Source: Aquilaria yunnanensis (lineage: Eukaryota > Streptophyta > Magnoliopsida > Malvales > Thymelaeaceae). Taken from it: 64,000 nt of DNA. Of the stretch, positions 21,885-32,991 are shown piece after piece (positions within the stretch are counted from its first letter, which is position 1; every line of letters starts with the position of its first letter). Made by a program: the position numbers and the translations under genes. The stretch lies in NCBI GenBank assembly GCA_039654915.1, contig CM077595.1:87151501-87215500 (forward strand), given 5' to 3'. The notes under the pieces were generated by a model. The model did not search any database. It had not been told where the DNA came from and saw only the letters and a list, made by a program, of their open reading frames with translations.

Positions 21885-22372
21885 AGGCAATAAGGTAGAA
21901 ACATGATTTACAATAATAGCCTTTTAACTGACTGAGGATGATATCGAGAGGTAAATGTTAGGTGTGAGGAAAGTTAAGTTTGAATGTTTTTTTTTTTTGT
22001 GGCAGTCTTTTAGCTGAATGAGAATAATATTAAGAGGTAAATATTAGGTCTAAGTAAAGTTAAGTTTGAGTGGTGTGAAAAAAGGGTCTTTTAATACTAC
22101 TCATGAGCAGCATTAAATAAGGTAGAAACATGATTCACAATGATAGTCTTTTGACTGAATAAGGATGTTAGGTCTGAGGAAAGTTAAGTTTAAGTGGTGT
22201 GAAAGAATGGTCTTTTAATACTACTCGTGAGCAGTATTAAATAAGGTAGAAACATGTTTCACAATGATAGTCTTTTAGCTGAATGAGGATGATAAGTCTG
22301 AGGAAAGTTAAGTTTAAGTGGTTTGAAAGAAGGGTCTTTTAATACTACTCGTGAGCAAATTTGATTATGATG
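21885..22372 (-). repeat. ~120-bp tandem repeat, about 4 units
   Basis: Units share 'aaggtagaaacatgattcac', 'gatagtcttttagctgaatg', 'gaggaaagttaagttt' and 'gggtcttttaatactactcg'. Unit lengths vary through internal deletions. Non-coding. Confidence 0.8.
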
Positions 22373-22529
22373 AAAAACTGAATAGTGATGACCTCAAACT
22401 TGCCACTCTTTCCAGAAAGTTAAACCTCATCTGTTGCCCCCCCAACTATCGTGGTCTTTATGTATGCTTGGCTTGAAAGTTGCTTTTGTCTTCTAGACCG
22501 CCTTCGCAGGTTTTCAGTTTAGAATCCAT

Positions 22530-23210
22530 AGCTCACTTGTTTTCTTTTTTTTCTTTTGCTCTAGTTTGAGCCCTTTTTTTCCTTTCTTTTTTTTTTTGTT
22601 TTTGTTTTTGTTTCCCTTTCTTTTTTTTTGTTTTGTTTTTTTTTGTTTTGTTTTTTTTTTTGTTTTTTTTTTTTGTTCCTTTTTTTTTTTGTGTGAGCTA
22701 TGGTGATGACATATTTGATAACTTTCTTGAAGTGAGATGACTCAAGTGGCCTTGCTTGCTCGTGCTTGTTCTCAGTTCTTTTTGGTTTTGAATTTTCCCT
22801 TGTTGGCTTTTTGATGGAAGGGATGAACTTTTTCCTTTTCGGAGTTTTTGTTACAGAGAACCGAGATCATAGCCTTCTTGAAATGAGATGATTCAAGTGG
22901 TCTTACTTGCTTGTGTTTGCTCTCAGTCTCTCTTTTTTTTTTTGTTTTGAATTTTCCCTTGTTGGCTTTTTGATGGAAGGGATGAACTTTTTCCCTTTTT
23001 TTTTTTGGAGTTTGTGTTATGGAGAACCGAGATTATAACCCTCTTGAAGTGAGATGACTCAAGTGGCTTTATTTGCTTCTCAGTCTCTCTTTTTTTTTTT
23101 TTGGATTTTCCCTTTAATGGCTTTTTTATGGAAGGGATGAACTTTTTCTTTTCGGAGTTTGTGTTGCGGAAAACTGAGAACCTTTTTTTTTTTTTTTAGC
23201 ATTTATGAGA
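22530..23210 (-). repeat. Imperfect ~150-170 bp repeats with long T runs
   Basis: About three to four copies of 'gaagtgagatgactcaagtgg'-like sequence alternate with 'tttgatggaagggatgaact' and T10-T15 tracts. On the element's sense strand the tracts are A-rich. No coding content. Confidence 0.75.
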
Positions 23211-23399
23211 ATTGGGAAGCCACTGAAGTCATTTAATATGAGAGCTACCTTGTTTGGAAACTAACCCCAAACTTCTTGCAAGGATGTTGATAACCACTGT
23301 GAATTCTTTTTTAGGGTTGAGGTGCAACATATGAAATCCTTCTTACTAGATTTGGCAGCACTTTCAAGATCATTACTATCAAATTTCCCTTAACTTTTT

Positions 23400-23760
23400 A
23401 TTTTCACCCACGAGTAGTATCATTTAGAAAGCAAAGTATGATAGCAATAATGGATAGTATAATGGAAAGGAGTGAGAGATGGATGTAAAAACGGAATTTT
23501 TGGTAAGAAGTGGTAGAATGTATAGGTGTAATAATTGAATTTTTGGTAAAAATTGGTAGAATGTGTAGGTGTAATAATTGAATTAAAAAGTGGTAGAATG
23601 CACACATAACATCTTTTTGTTGGAGAACAAAAAGAATTACCGGTTGTCAAAAAGTAAAGTGTGATGACAATAATGGATAGTATAATGGCAAAGAGTGTAA
23701 AAATGGAAAGTAGTAGAATGCACGCATTACATCTTTTTGTTGTACCAGAAAGAATACCAG
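23400..23760 (-). repeat. Short imperfect repeats before the gag stop
   Basis: Two to three copies of 'aatggatagtataatgg' and 'ggtagaatgtataggtgtaat' type sequence. Small ORFs here are repeat artefacts. 23761-23985 is unassigned 3' flank of gag. Confidence 0.55.
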
Positions 23761-23985
23761 GTGTCCATCTAACAAAGACTACACCCTAGATTCTGGACTA
23801 AATCTAGGAGATTTTTACTATTAGATTACTTTTGCAAGTTTTCAAAGATACAAGTTTATTCAAAGGATTCCCTGTCATTCGAAAATGTATGCTGACTGTT
23901 AGGTTAGATCTGACTTAGAGGCCTTCCAAAGTCAATGTAATTCTAGCTCGAAATCTTCACTTTTCAATTATCAATCACATCGGGC

Positions 23986-24858
23986 CTAGCAACTTGGACT
24001 TGGTTTTGCTTGATGAGGTGGCAATGGATTGTGGGTGACATTTGGCTCATCGGAAAAGTCCAACCACTTTGACTCGATTAATTGTTGAACTATACGATTC
24101 AATGCCATGCAGTTTTCCAAGCCATGGCCTGGAACGCCATCATGATATGGGCAGGTAATGTTAGGGTCATACCACCTTGGATATGGGGGTTTGAATGGCT
24201 TTGTAGGAATTGGACGGATAAATTGTCTTTCGATGAGTTTTGGGTATAACTCAGTATAAGTCATGGAAATTGGTGTGAAAACTTCTCTTGGTCTTGGTGC
24301 AGGTACTGGAGGAGTAGGAGCAGGTGGCCATGACTGATTAGGTCTGTTAAAAGGATAATTGTTGGGCCTATTTGGAAGATAATTATTGGGCCTATTCAGA
24401 GGATAATCATTGGGCCTATTTGGAAGGTAATTATCGGGCCCATTGGCAAAATAGGATAGGCGAGGTCCGATAGCCACAGTATCCACGAGGGGAATCCTTC
24501 TTCCGCGTCCTATTTGTTGTACTTTGTCATCTTTTCTTCTGGATGGTCCTCCTCTTTTCATAGGATTATTAAAGGATTCAGCAATATTCCCAGTCCTAAT
24601 CTCATGCTCGATTCTTTCTCCAGACATGACAATGTTAGAAAAATTAGTTGCCGAATTGCCAATGAGTTCGTCATAATATAGGTACTTCAGTGTCTGGACA
24701 AACAAAGTGACCATTTCTCTTTCTGTCATGGGTGGCTGAACTTGTGCTTCTTGAATTGCTTTCGCCTTGATTAGCTCGATCAATTGTCTCATTTGTTCGA
24801 CCATACTTTCTATCTTGGACTCTATCTTTATGAGACGTCCTTCGATTTGTTCTGCCAT
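23986..24858 (-). CDS. Truncated Tat/Ogre-type Gag
   Basis: Gag is the structural protein that packages the element RNA. The 290-residue ORF starts MAEQIEGRLIKIESKIES, a coiled-coil-like N-terminus, then goes straight to EREMVTLFVQTLKYLYYDEL, which in Tat/Ogre Gag lies near the end of the retrotrans_gag domain. The central part of that domain is therefore missing, by comparison with the usual 500 or more residues. Next are GERIEHEIRTG, a Lys/Arg-rich linker, an N-R-P repeat region (about residues 140-175; units like YLPNRPN and YPLNRPN), a Pro-rich stretch, and the C-terminal motif CPYHDGVPGHGLENC (C-x2-H-x5-H-x4-C), typical of this lineage, with WLDFSDEPNV and NPLPPHQ after it. Being the first ORF behind the leader, it is in the normal gag position. 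No protease frame follows. Confidence 0.88.
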   Translation of the reverse strand: MAEQIEGRLIKIESKIESMVEQMRQLIELIKAKAIQEAQVQPPMTEREMVTLFVQTLKYLYYDELIGNSATNFSNIVMSGERIEHEIRTGNIAESFNNPMKRGGPSRRKDDKVQQIGRGRRIPLVDTVAIGPRLSYFANGPDNYLPNRPNDYPLNRPNNYLPNRPNNYPFNRPNQSWPPAPTPPVPAPRPREVFTPISMTYTELYPKLIERQFIRPIPTKPFKPPYPRWYDPNITCPYHDGVPGHGLENCMALNRIVQQLIESKWLDFSDEPNVTHNPLPPHQAKPSPSC

Positions 24859-24924
24859 TAATCTTGTTTGGAGCCGAGTTGAATATCGGTGTTGAGGTCC
24901 AATTTTACCTTTTTAAAGGAATAT

Positions 24925-25340
24925 TTATTTTATTAGATTCTATGCGTATATGATTGATGTGATGGATGCATGCAATGAGATTATGTTTTTATCAAAATTT
25001 ATATGCACGTGATTGATGTAATGGAATGCATGCAATGAGATTATTTTTATCAGATTTTATATGCGTGTGATTGATGTAATGGATGCATGCAATATAAAGT
25101 GAGATTATGTTTTTATCAGACTTTATATGCACGTGATTAATGTAATGGAATGCATGCAATGAGATTATTTTTATCAGATTTTATATGCATGTGATTAATG
25201 TAATGGAATGCATGCAATGAGATTATTTTTATCAGATTTTATATGCGTGTGATTGATGTAATGGAATGCATGCAATGAGATTATTTTTATCATACTTTAT
25301 ATGCACGTGATTAATGTAATGGAATGCATGCAATGAGTGA
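24925..25340 (-). repeat. ~60-bp tandem repeat in the element leader, about 7 units
   Basis: Units contain 'tttatatgcacgtgattgat', 'gtaatggaatgcatgcaatg' and 'agattatttttatcag'. Each has the palindrome GCATGC and often GCACGTG or GCATGTG. They lie between the primer-binding site and gag. Confidence 0.85.
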
Positions 25341-26056
25341 GTTTGCTTATCCATTATCGTAGAACTTCAAAACTTTTAGTTGTCATTATAAAGACCAAAA
25401 AGTTAGCATAATTTGATGCGTGGTTTTGATGCATGAAGAATAATTGCACAAGAAAGATAAGGTTATTAATAAGTTAAATAGCAATTAACAACTCATGAAG
25501 TATTATGGAAAAATGAATTAAAACCATAAATATAAGACACGAAGAAAATAAAAGTGTAGAGCAACAACATAGCATAACAAGGACGTGCTTATGGCGTTGG
25601 TAAAATGGTAGAAATTCTATGGTCAGTTCTATGGTTAAGTGGGGAGTTCTATATGCATAAGGAAGCTTATCAAAAAGGCAAGGGATAGTTCCCGAATCCC
25701 ATCACTAAATCATAGTGACGGCCCGATTCCTTACCCTCTAGGGTTAATGTAAGGAATGGATTAATTCGAGTCGTAGCTTTTCGTGGGCCCATGCAGAGAC
25801 TAACCGTCTCAGAAGGCAATACACTACTTTGCTACTTTGAAACCGGTGAAGGCTTGGAGACCGTGGCCTCACAAGGACAGCAACACCAATTCCGCTTAGA
25901 AAGAATCGTGTTTGATTTAAGGAAGCTCGGGTATAAAGCTTCATATTGTGAATGCATTATGCATGTTTAGAATAAGTAAATATAACATATAAATCCACAT
26001 AATAAGCAAAGTAAATCAAAACAAATCAACTTTAGGCTCGACTCACTAACGTGGAG
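25341..26056 (-). other. 5' leader of the Tat/Ogre-type element
   Basis: Non-coding leader between the primer-binding site and the leader repeats. The 25640-25960 part is GC-richer and might include the RNA packaging signal (inference). A 66-codon ORF in it has no family features. Confidence 0.5.
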
Positions 26057-26074
26057 TCCCCAGTGGAGTCGCCA
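26057..26074 (-). other. Primer-binding site, probably tRNA-Arg type
   Basis: The minus strand reads TGGCGACTCCACTGGGGA three bases inside the LTR, the form used by Tat/Ogre-lineage elements. It fixes the 5' side of the element at the right LTR. Confidence 0.8.
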
Positions 26075-26077
26075 AGC

Positions 26078-28711
26078 TGTGGCAACGTCGGGTTTTCGGG
26101 AGTCGCCACCAATCAGTTTTCTTAGGTCGATTGGTCACCTTAAAATTGGTCTGCGAGAGTTCGGGGATCGGGAGTACGGTTACGTTAAAACAACTTTGTT
26201 AAAACGCCCAAAAATTGGCACCTTAGTTGATTTTAATTTTGTTTTGCTTTGCTTTTAAATAATTCTCAGTTAATTTTCAAAATTAGAAATTTTAACTGGA
26301 TTAGTCGAAATGTGGATTTTTAAATTAATTAATTTGTATGAAATTTTATACTTCCGAACCATGGACTCTGCCGAGTCATTTGGACACGGAAGATTTTTGA
26401 TTCCGAACCATGGACTCTGCCGAGTCATTTGGACACGGAATTTGGTGAACTTTTAAATAATTTAATCCATATTGTAAATATGGATTTTTATCTTTTTTTT
26501 ATTTAATTTATTTAATTAAAAGGGTGATATTTTTTTTTAAACCGCAGATCCTGACGGATCATCCGGATATGTAAGTTGATTTAATTTATAGTTAATTATT
26601 TAATTCTTATTTTTATGGAATTAATTATTAGTTTAATTACTAATTCGTAATTCTTTTTGTTATAGAATTTTTAGATTCATTAATAATCTAAAAATTTTTA
26701 TTTTCTATATTTTTCTTTCTTTTCTTTCTTTTCCTTCTTATCTTTCTTATCTTATCTTATCTTTCTTATCTTTATTATCTTTTTCTTATCTTTCTTATCT
26801 TTTTCTTATCTTGTTTTAATTTTCTTTTTGTTTTCTTGTTTAATGAAAAATATTTATTATTTTAGTGGATTTAAAAGTTATATTTTAAATAAATCAGTAA
26901 AATATAAAGTCTTAATTTTCATGTATTTTTTTTAAACAGGTTTTATTTTTATTTTTTTATTATTTTTACTGGATAAAAATAACTATTAAAATTAATTTTA
27001 ACTTTTTACTATCTTTAAAGAATTAAAAACATGTATGTAAAAATAAAAATAATTGGCTTTTTTTAAAAATAATTTTTATTAGCCTTAATAATTAATTACA
27101 AAATAATCTTCTTTTAATTTTCATTTATTTATTAATTAGTAAAGGGTAAAGGTGAATTAAATAAAAAATTATATAAAGAAAAAAAATTAATAATAATAAA
27201 GTGGGGCTTTTTGGCCATCCACTTTAAAAATAATAATAAATGTTAGCAAAGTTAATTAAATTAATTGTTAAACAACAATAATAAAAAGTTAGTCAAGTTA
27301 ATTAAATTAATTAATTAACCACAATAATAAAAGTTAGCCAAGTTAATTAAATTAATTAATTAACAACAGTAAAAAGTTAGCCAAGTTAATTAAATTAATT
27401 AATTAACAACAATAATAAAAAGTTAGCCAAGTTAATTAAATTAATTAATTAACAACAGTAAAAAGTTAGCCAAGTTAATTAAATTAATTAATTAACAACA
27501 ATAATAAAAAGTTAGCCAAATTAATTAAATTAATTAACAACAATAAATAAAAAGTTAGCCAAATTAATTAAATTAATTAACAACAATAAATAAAAAGTTA
27601 GCCAAATTAATTAAATTAATTAATTAACAACAATAATAAAAAGCTAGCCAAGTTAATTAAATTAATTAATTAACAACAATAATAAAAGTTAGCCAAGTTA
27701 ATTAAATTAATTAATTAACAACAATAATAAAAGTTAATTAATTGTTAACAACAATTATAAAAGTTAGTAATAATGCAAAAATTAAAAGGTTAGTAACAAT
27801 AATAGTATTAAAAGTTAGTTGTTAGTAAGTTAATAACAACAATAAAAAAGGGGGTTAGTAATAAACAAATAATAAACAAACAAGTAAAAATTAAAAGGGT
27901 TAGTAATTAATTCTGCAAGAATAAAATACAAAGTTAGTGACCAAAGCGAAAGAAATTGAAAAGATGAAGGATTAAATGAGAGTTGTACCCTTGATTTTAA
28001 ATTCTGAATTATGAGAAATGGAAACAGAGGGCGCGCGGGGGGGGAAGAAGATGGCTTAATCGTCAAAATGAAAAGTTTTGAGATTTTCTGAGGAAAGGAA
28101 GGAGAGCTAGGGACTAAGGCTGTAATTTTTTATATTTTAAAAACGGAGCTCTAAGCTTTTCTTTCTATTTTTATCTGTGTTCAGCACAAAATTTGGGGGG
28201 CTATTTATAGAGGAAGTTTGGCTGAACTGTTGATGGATAAATTAATAAAAAATTTCAAACTTATCTTTTAAATTGGTAAAATGACAATTTTAGTCCTTTA
28301 CGTCTCTCAGCCTCTGGATAAGTTCCTGAAGCTTCTGATTTTGACAATTTTGTCGTTTTCTGTCAATTTGAGCCAAAAACGTCGGCAGGCTCAAAATTTT
28401 ATGTGACAAACTACCAAATGCTCCTGGAACTTTTAGAATTTGTCAATTTTTTCTGAAACTTCTCAATTTTGTCATTTTTACCTCAAACTTTTAATTTTTT
28501 GTCATTTTTTTCATGAAATTTTATTTTATTTCAAACATACACATATTCACACATATATCATTTTAAATCAAATTTTCACAAAACAAAAATATATTTTAAA
28601 CTAATTAAATTTTTTTTAATAATAATAGTAATATATTTTTTTTAAATTAATTTTTTTTAATAAAATTTTTTTCAAAATTTTAAAACACCCGGACGAAATT
28701 GGGTGTCAACA
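26078..28711 (-). repeat. 5' LTR of the Tat/Ogre-type element
   Basis: A 2634-bp copy of 12066-14699. The boundaries are set by where the two copies stop matching (agc before 26078; TCCAT target after 28711). No difference was found in the segments I compared, including the microsatellite and tandem-array parts that usually vary first. The LTR would carry the promoter. I could not pick out a convincing TATA box among the many AT-rich stretches. Confidence 0.95.
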
Positions 28712-28716
28712 TCCAT

Positions 28717-29234
28717 TATCACAAAACTTGTGGATTAATAAACTTTACTAAATTGCTAAATACATAATTAACTAATTAATAGCTTACAAAATGATAATTC
28801 AAAAAATTATATACAATAATTTAAAAAATATCTAATTATTTAAAATTTTATATTTTGCCTATTTATTTTTTCTAAAAAACTACTTTGGTTGACTTATTGG
28901 AAAGAAAAAAAATATTTTTTATGCACTCCACTATTAAGTTGATCAATTATTTTTTTCTAAATATTTTTTCTCACTTTTAATTTGTAAAAAATATGAAACA
29001 TTAGGGACTTATGAATTTAGAGATCATATTTAGATGAGTTTTGCTTTAAGTAGATTTAGTTTTCAAACAAATTTTCAAATTAATCTTTTTAGTATTAATA
29101 TTTTGTGATTTAGAATTAGTATACCATATCATCTTGAAACTAATTTATCCCTTACAATTCTCATTCTAATGAAGGTGGTACATACTATAACTTCTTTGGC
29201 TTTTTATCATTTGTTTTTGAAGAAAAATTTAGGG
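28717..29234. repeat. Left MULE arm, inner part
   Basis: Continuation of the left arm after the retrotransposon. It is the inverted counterpart of about 29561-30065 with many substitutions and small indels. A direct partial repeat of its inner end ('ggctttttat' context) recurs near 29540. Confidence 0.75.
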
Positions 29235-29560
29235 AAAAAATTCAAAAAAAACAATCCAACCTTTAACTTTGGGATGATTTTTCCGTTATATTCTTTATTA
29301 GTTTTTCTTTTCTTTACCTTCTTTGTTTCTTCAATTTCTTTCATATTAATGGGTTCTGTATGATTATTGAATCTTTTTTTCAAATATAAATATTAGTTGG
29401 AATCCATCAAAAGAAAAAAAGCACTCAATATTCTAATTCATTGGCTAGATTAACTTTTTTTATTTTCCCCCAAATTCCCTACTCTTATTGATCTTTAGTG
29501 AGAGTAGATAACAAATGATAGTATGTACCATCTTCACTGGCTTTTTATGTTTTATTTTTT
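29235..29560. other. Centre of the MULE-like element
   Basis: About 325 bp of T-rich unique DNA between the inverted arms, with no transposase. The 64-codon ORF overlapping it is low-complexity and not called. Confidence 0.6.
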
Positions 29561-30289
29561 CCCCCAAATTTTTCTTTAGAAATAAATGATAAAAAGCCTA
29601 GGAAGTTATGGTACATGCCATCTTCATTAGCATGAGAATTGAAAGGGATGAATTAGTTTCAAGATGATGTCATATACTAATTCTAAATAACAAAATATTA
29701 ATACCAAGAAGATTAATTTGGAAATTTGTTTGAAATGTAAATCTACTTAAAGAAAAATTCCTTTAAAAATGAACTCTAAATTTAAAAGTCCCTAATTGCA
29801 TATTTTGTACAAAAAAAGTGAGGAAAAATATTTAGAAAAAATAATTGATCAACATAATAGTAGAGTGCATAAAAAATATTTTTTTTCTTTCCGATAAGTC
29901 AATCAAAGTAATTTTTTTAAGTGCAAAATATAAATTATTAAATAAGTGTATATTTTTAAATTATTGTACATAATTTTTTAAATTATCATTTTGTAAGTTA
30001 TTAATTAGTTAATTATGTATTTAACAATTTAGTACAATTTATTAATCCACAAATTTGGTAATAATAGAAGTTTCTAAATAGAACGATCATTTTGCTGAAA
30101 GATTGGATGTTAGGACTTAGAGTTATTGTTTATGTTAATGGTTGACGAACTAAGTTGCACCATTTAGCAAGTTTGAGGACTAAGTCGCATGATTTTGCAA
30201 AATTTGAGGACTAAGTCATACTGAATCAAAGTTAAGAGGCCAACTCATGCGAGTTGGCACAATTGGAGGACTAATTATGCATTTAGGCC
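29561..30289. repeat. Right MULE arm (inverted)
   Basis: 729 bp, complementary to the left arm, ending GGCCTAAATGC on the minus strand. The 9-bp target copy follows at 30290-30298. Confidence 0.8.
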
Positions 30290-30298
30290 ATATAGAAA

Positions 30299-31406
30299 TA
30301 ATAATTTTAAGAATAATATAGTAAATTAATTTCTTAAATATATAAATGTTGCAAAATTTTAGGACGGCAAAAAATAATAAATATTGTAAAGAATGTGGAA
30401 CGAAGAAAGTATTTATTTTTAAAATTCTAATAATAAAAAAACACAATGACTTATAGTGAGGAGATAAAGACTCCATCATCTTCTATTTTCTCTCATCCAA
30501 ACAAATGAAACATATTATGGCCCGGTTTATGTGTCAAAATTTTTCTAATTTTTCTAAAGGATTTTCTAAAAATTATAAAATGAAAAACTTGTTTACTTAT
30601 TATGTAATTTTCCTATTTAATTTTCTTGGAAAACATTTTTCCAAGTTAGTAATGATTAGAAAATTTGGGTGTAGGTGTTGTTTTCTATTTTCTTGAAAAC
30701 TGGAAACCATTTCTCATGTCCAATCTCAATCTCTCTCGCAATGGAGGGCTCTGTCTCAGCACCTTTGGCCTTCTCTTGCTCGACACCAATGATGACCTAT
30801 CAATGATGGAACTTAGCATGTTAGAAATTTTTTTATTAAGTAGCATTTTAATCAAAATGCTCTTTAAATGTAATATTTTTGCTCCCATAAGTAGTAAATC
30901 TAAGCACAATACGCATATATAGGAATGTTAACGGACCATGTTTTAAATGGATGAAGTCATTTCCAAACTCTTTCCACATCCCATAGTAGGTGGGATTTCT
31001 TCACCCGAACCTTCCTCACATTGGCATAGATAGAGTCAGGTATTATACCTGCACAAATGATTCACATAATAGAAAATAAATTTAATACGTTAAACTACTA
31101 TATAATTTAATACAAGTAACATTAACCACATTGAAAATTAAAATAAACAATACAAATAAATTTGATCGAGAAGTTTTTTTAAATAAAAGTGAACAATATC
31201 ACATAAAAAAACAAAGTTACAACAAAGATCATCAAGGAGGGGATGAGTGACAAAGAAATGTGGCAGAAACAGAGATGTACTCATGAGTTTTTGGGATTTT
31301 GAGTTAGATAACACTAGTTATTTTGCCCATACAATATACAAGTTTATTTGTTTATATATTTAAATGTATATATAGTTACCTTATTATTTTTTATAATAAT
31401 AATAAC

Positions 31407-31440
<34 letters not shown>

Positions 31441-32991
31441 TGTAATAAATCTATACTTTATACATTTAATAAAATTTAACTATTTCTAATTTTTTAGAAA
31501 GAAATGAATGTAACAATTAAAGAATAATGATTAATTTAAAATCTAAACGGTGAGTTCAATCTTTAACATTTTTCTTTCTTAAGTTCTCCTAAAACCAAAT
31601 AAAGAATAGAGTATCAAACATACAATAAAGATAAAACATGTATAGTTGAGATGGTATTTTATATTTTATTTTTATATTAATAAGCATTTAAGAGAAAAAT
31701 TACTTAAATTAGTTGTTAGCATGCAAAGACAATCAAAAGGAAAATGGAAATTATAAAACAAATTGATTTTTTTAGTAAAACAAAAGATAAAAGACTAGCG
31801 TAGTAAAATTAGAAATAACATTATTGATTGCATCTAACTATATTTCAAACTCTTTTATAAAATAATTGGAACTATTATATAGAAAAAAGTATAAATCTAT
31901 CACCACTAATGCAAAAAGGATAGAAGTATTAGATAGTATGAGAAATGTCTTTCAATTAAAAAAATAAAATAAGAGAGACATATGATTGAAATAATTGCGG
32001 ATAAAATTAGAATTACCTGAAGATATATATCCAAAGTATAACCATTTTGACATCGAATAAAGTTGAAAATTTTTTCATCCTTCCTCTAGCTGACAAGGTT
32101 AGGCTAATTTATACTAATTATTTTTCTCCAATTACTATGTAATTAATTATAGTTTAAAGAATTGAATTACACATTCAATGTATAAATTTGGCGTAATTAG
32201 TGGATCAAAATTATTGCCTAAATAACCAAAACATTAAACCAAAGAACAAATAATTATAATAAAATTACTGACATAATACTTGAGTTGGTAACAATAACTC
32301 TAGGAAAATCCCCATAAATAGTCCAATTAGATTAATCATTAAATTCATAGGTCATGTGAGTAAATAATTAACTATAAATCTATTGATGTACTTTAACAAG
32401 TAGAATTCTATTTGAGATGAGTAGAAATAGAAGATGAGAACCAAATTATAAATTAACAAAGATTTTTTAGGATGTTAATGCAATAAAAATCCAAGTAATG
32501 GAGTATAATTAAAGGGTCTTTAAAATATTTTGTCATTAAAAAGTGAGTAAAAAAACTTTAAAAAGATCAAAGAAACTCCATAATTAATGATTTCAGCCTA
32601 TTATCTAGGTTTCTCCTTTATATATATAGTGTAGATTATAAATTACTTGCAAGAAGAGTATGGGTAGGGTTCGAAGAAAGTAGACTCCTAATTGCAAACC
32701 CTTCCCTTACCTGACAAACATATCCACAAAAATTATTCATTCCCAACCTAAACCCGTACAATTGTAAAAAAAACCTTACTCATCTAGTAGGGTAAGGTGA
32801 GGTAGGGTAGAATACCCAGGGGTACAGATTGAAATTAACATCCCAACTTGCAAGATTTATAAGAATTATAGTGTCATAAAACCTGTAAGTTCAGTCAACA
32901 ATGACTTGGGTGTATGGTCCAAGTCCCTATGGTGTTGCCATTTGTCACAACTTTAGCCTTCCACTTTATCATTATGGATTTTGCTTGTTAT
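30299..32991. other. Intergenic AT-rich DNA
   Basis: No gene recognised. A pure (ATA)n microsatellite lies at about 31395-31441. Short ORFs at 30505-30922 overlap on both strands and show no family motif. Confidence 0.5.

Larger units (their letters stand above)
12066..28711 (-). mobile_element. Tat/Ogre-type LTR retrotransposon, non-autonomous, carrying a LOG-like ORF and three Cys-finger ORFs
   Basis: The 16,646-bp element is bounded by two 2634-bp LTRs with a constant 14,012-bp offset and by the 5-bp duplication TCCAT (12061-12065, 28712-28716). Minus orientation is shown by a primer-binding site next to 26078 and a purine tract (AAAGGGGGGCAG) next to 14699. Order of transcription: 5' LTR 28711-26078; leader with 60-bp repeats; truncated gag 24858-23986; repeat-rich spacer; finger ORFs C, B, A; LOG-like ORF; hairpin tandem repeats; 3' LTR 14699-12066. 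The gag C-terminus and the primer-binding site match Tat/Ogre elements. No protease, RT, RNase H or integrase frame is visible in either strand of the 11.4-kb interior, so mobilisation must be in trans. This matches the known non-autonomous class with long LTRs and only gag (TR-GAG), plus unusual cargo. Confidence 0.9.
11841..30289. mobile_element. Mutator-like (MULE/foldback) element with long inverted arms, split by a 16.6-kb retrotransposon
   Basis: Removing the LTR retrotransposon (12066-28711 plus one target copy) leaves an element of about 1.8 kb with very long terminal inverted repeats. The left arm is 11841-12065 continued at 28717-29234; the right arm, inverted, is 29561-30289. The ends read GACCTAAATGCAT and GGCCTAAATGCAT. 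Outside them are 9-bp sequences acatagaaa (11832-11840) and atatagaaa (30290-30298), an 8/9 match as expected for the 9-bp duplication of Mutator-like elements. The arms are clearly diverged, so the element is old. There is no transposase; the ~325-bp centre is T-rich and non-coding. Confidence 0.8.

Noticed and set aside
23404..23650. Overlapping 67- and 76-codon ORFs (His/Ile/Thr-rich)
   Set aside because: Arise from short repeats in the non-coding spacer; no motif.
20936..23985. Expected pol genes of the Tat/Ogre-type element
   Set aside because: I looked for protease DTG, RT FxDD/YxDD and integrase motifs on both strands and found none, so the element is taken as pol-less.
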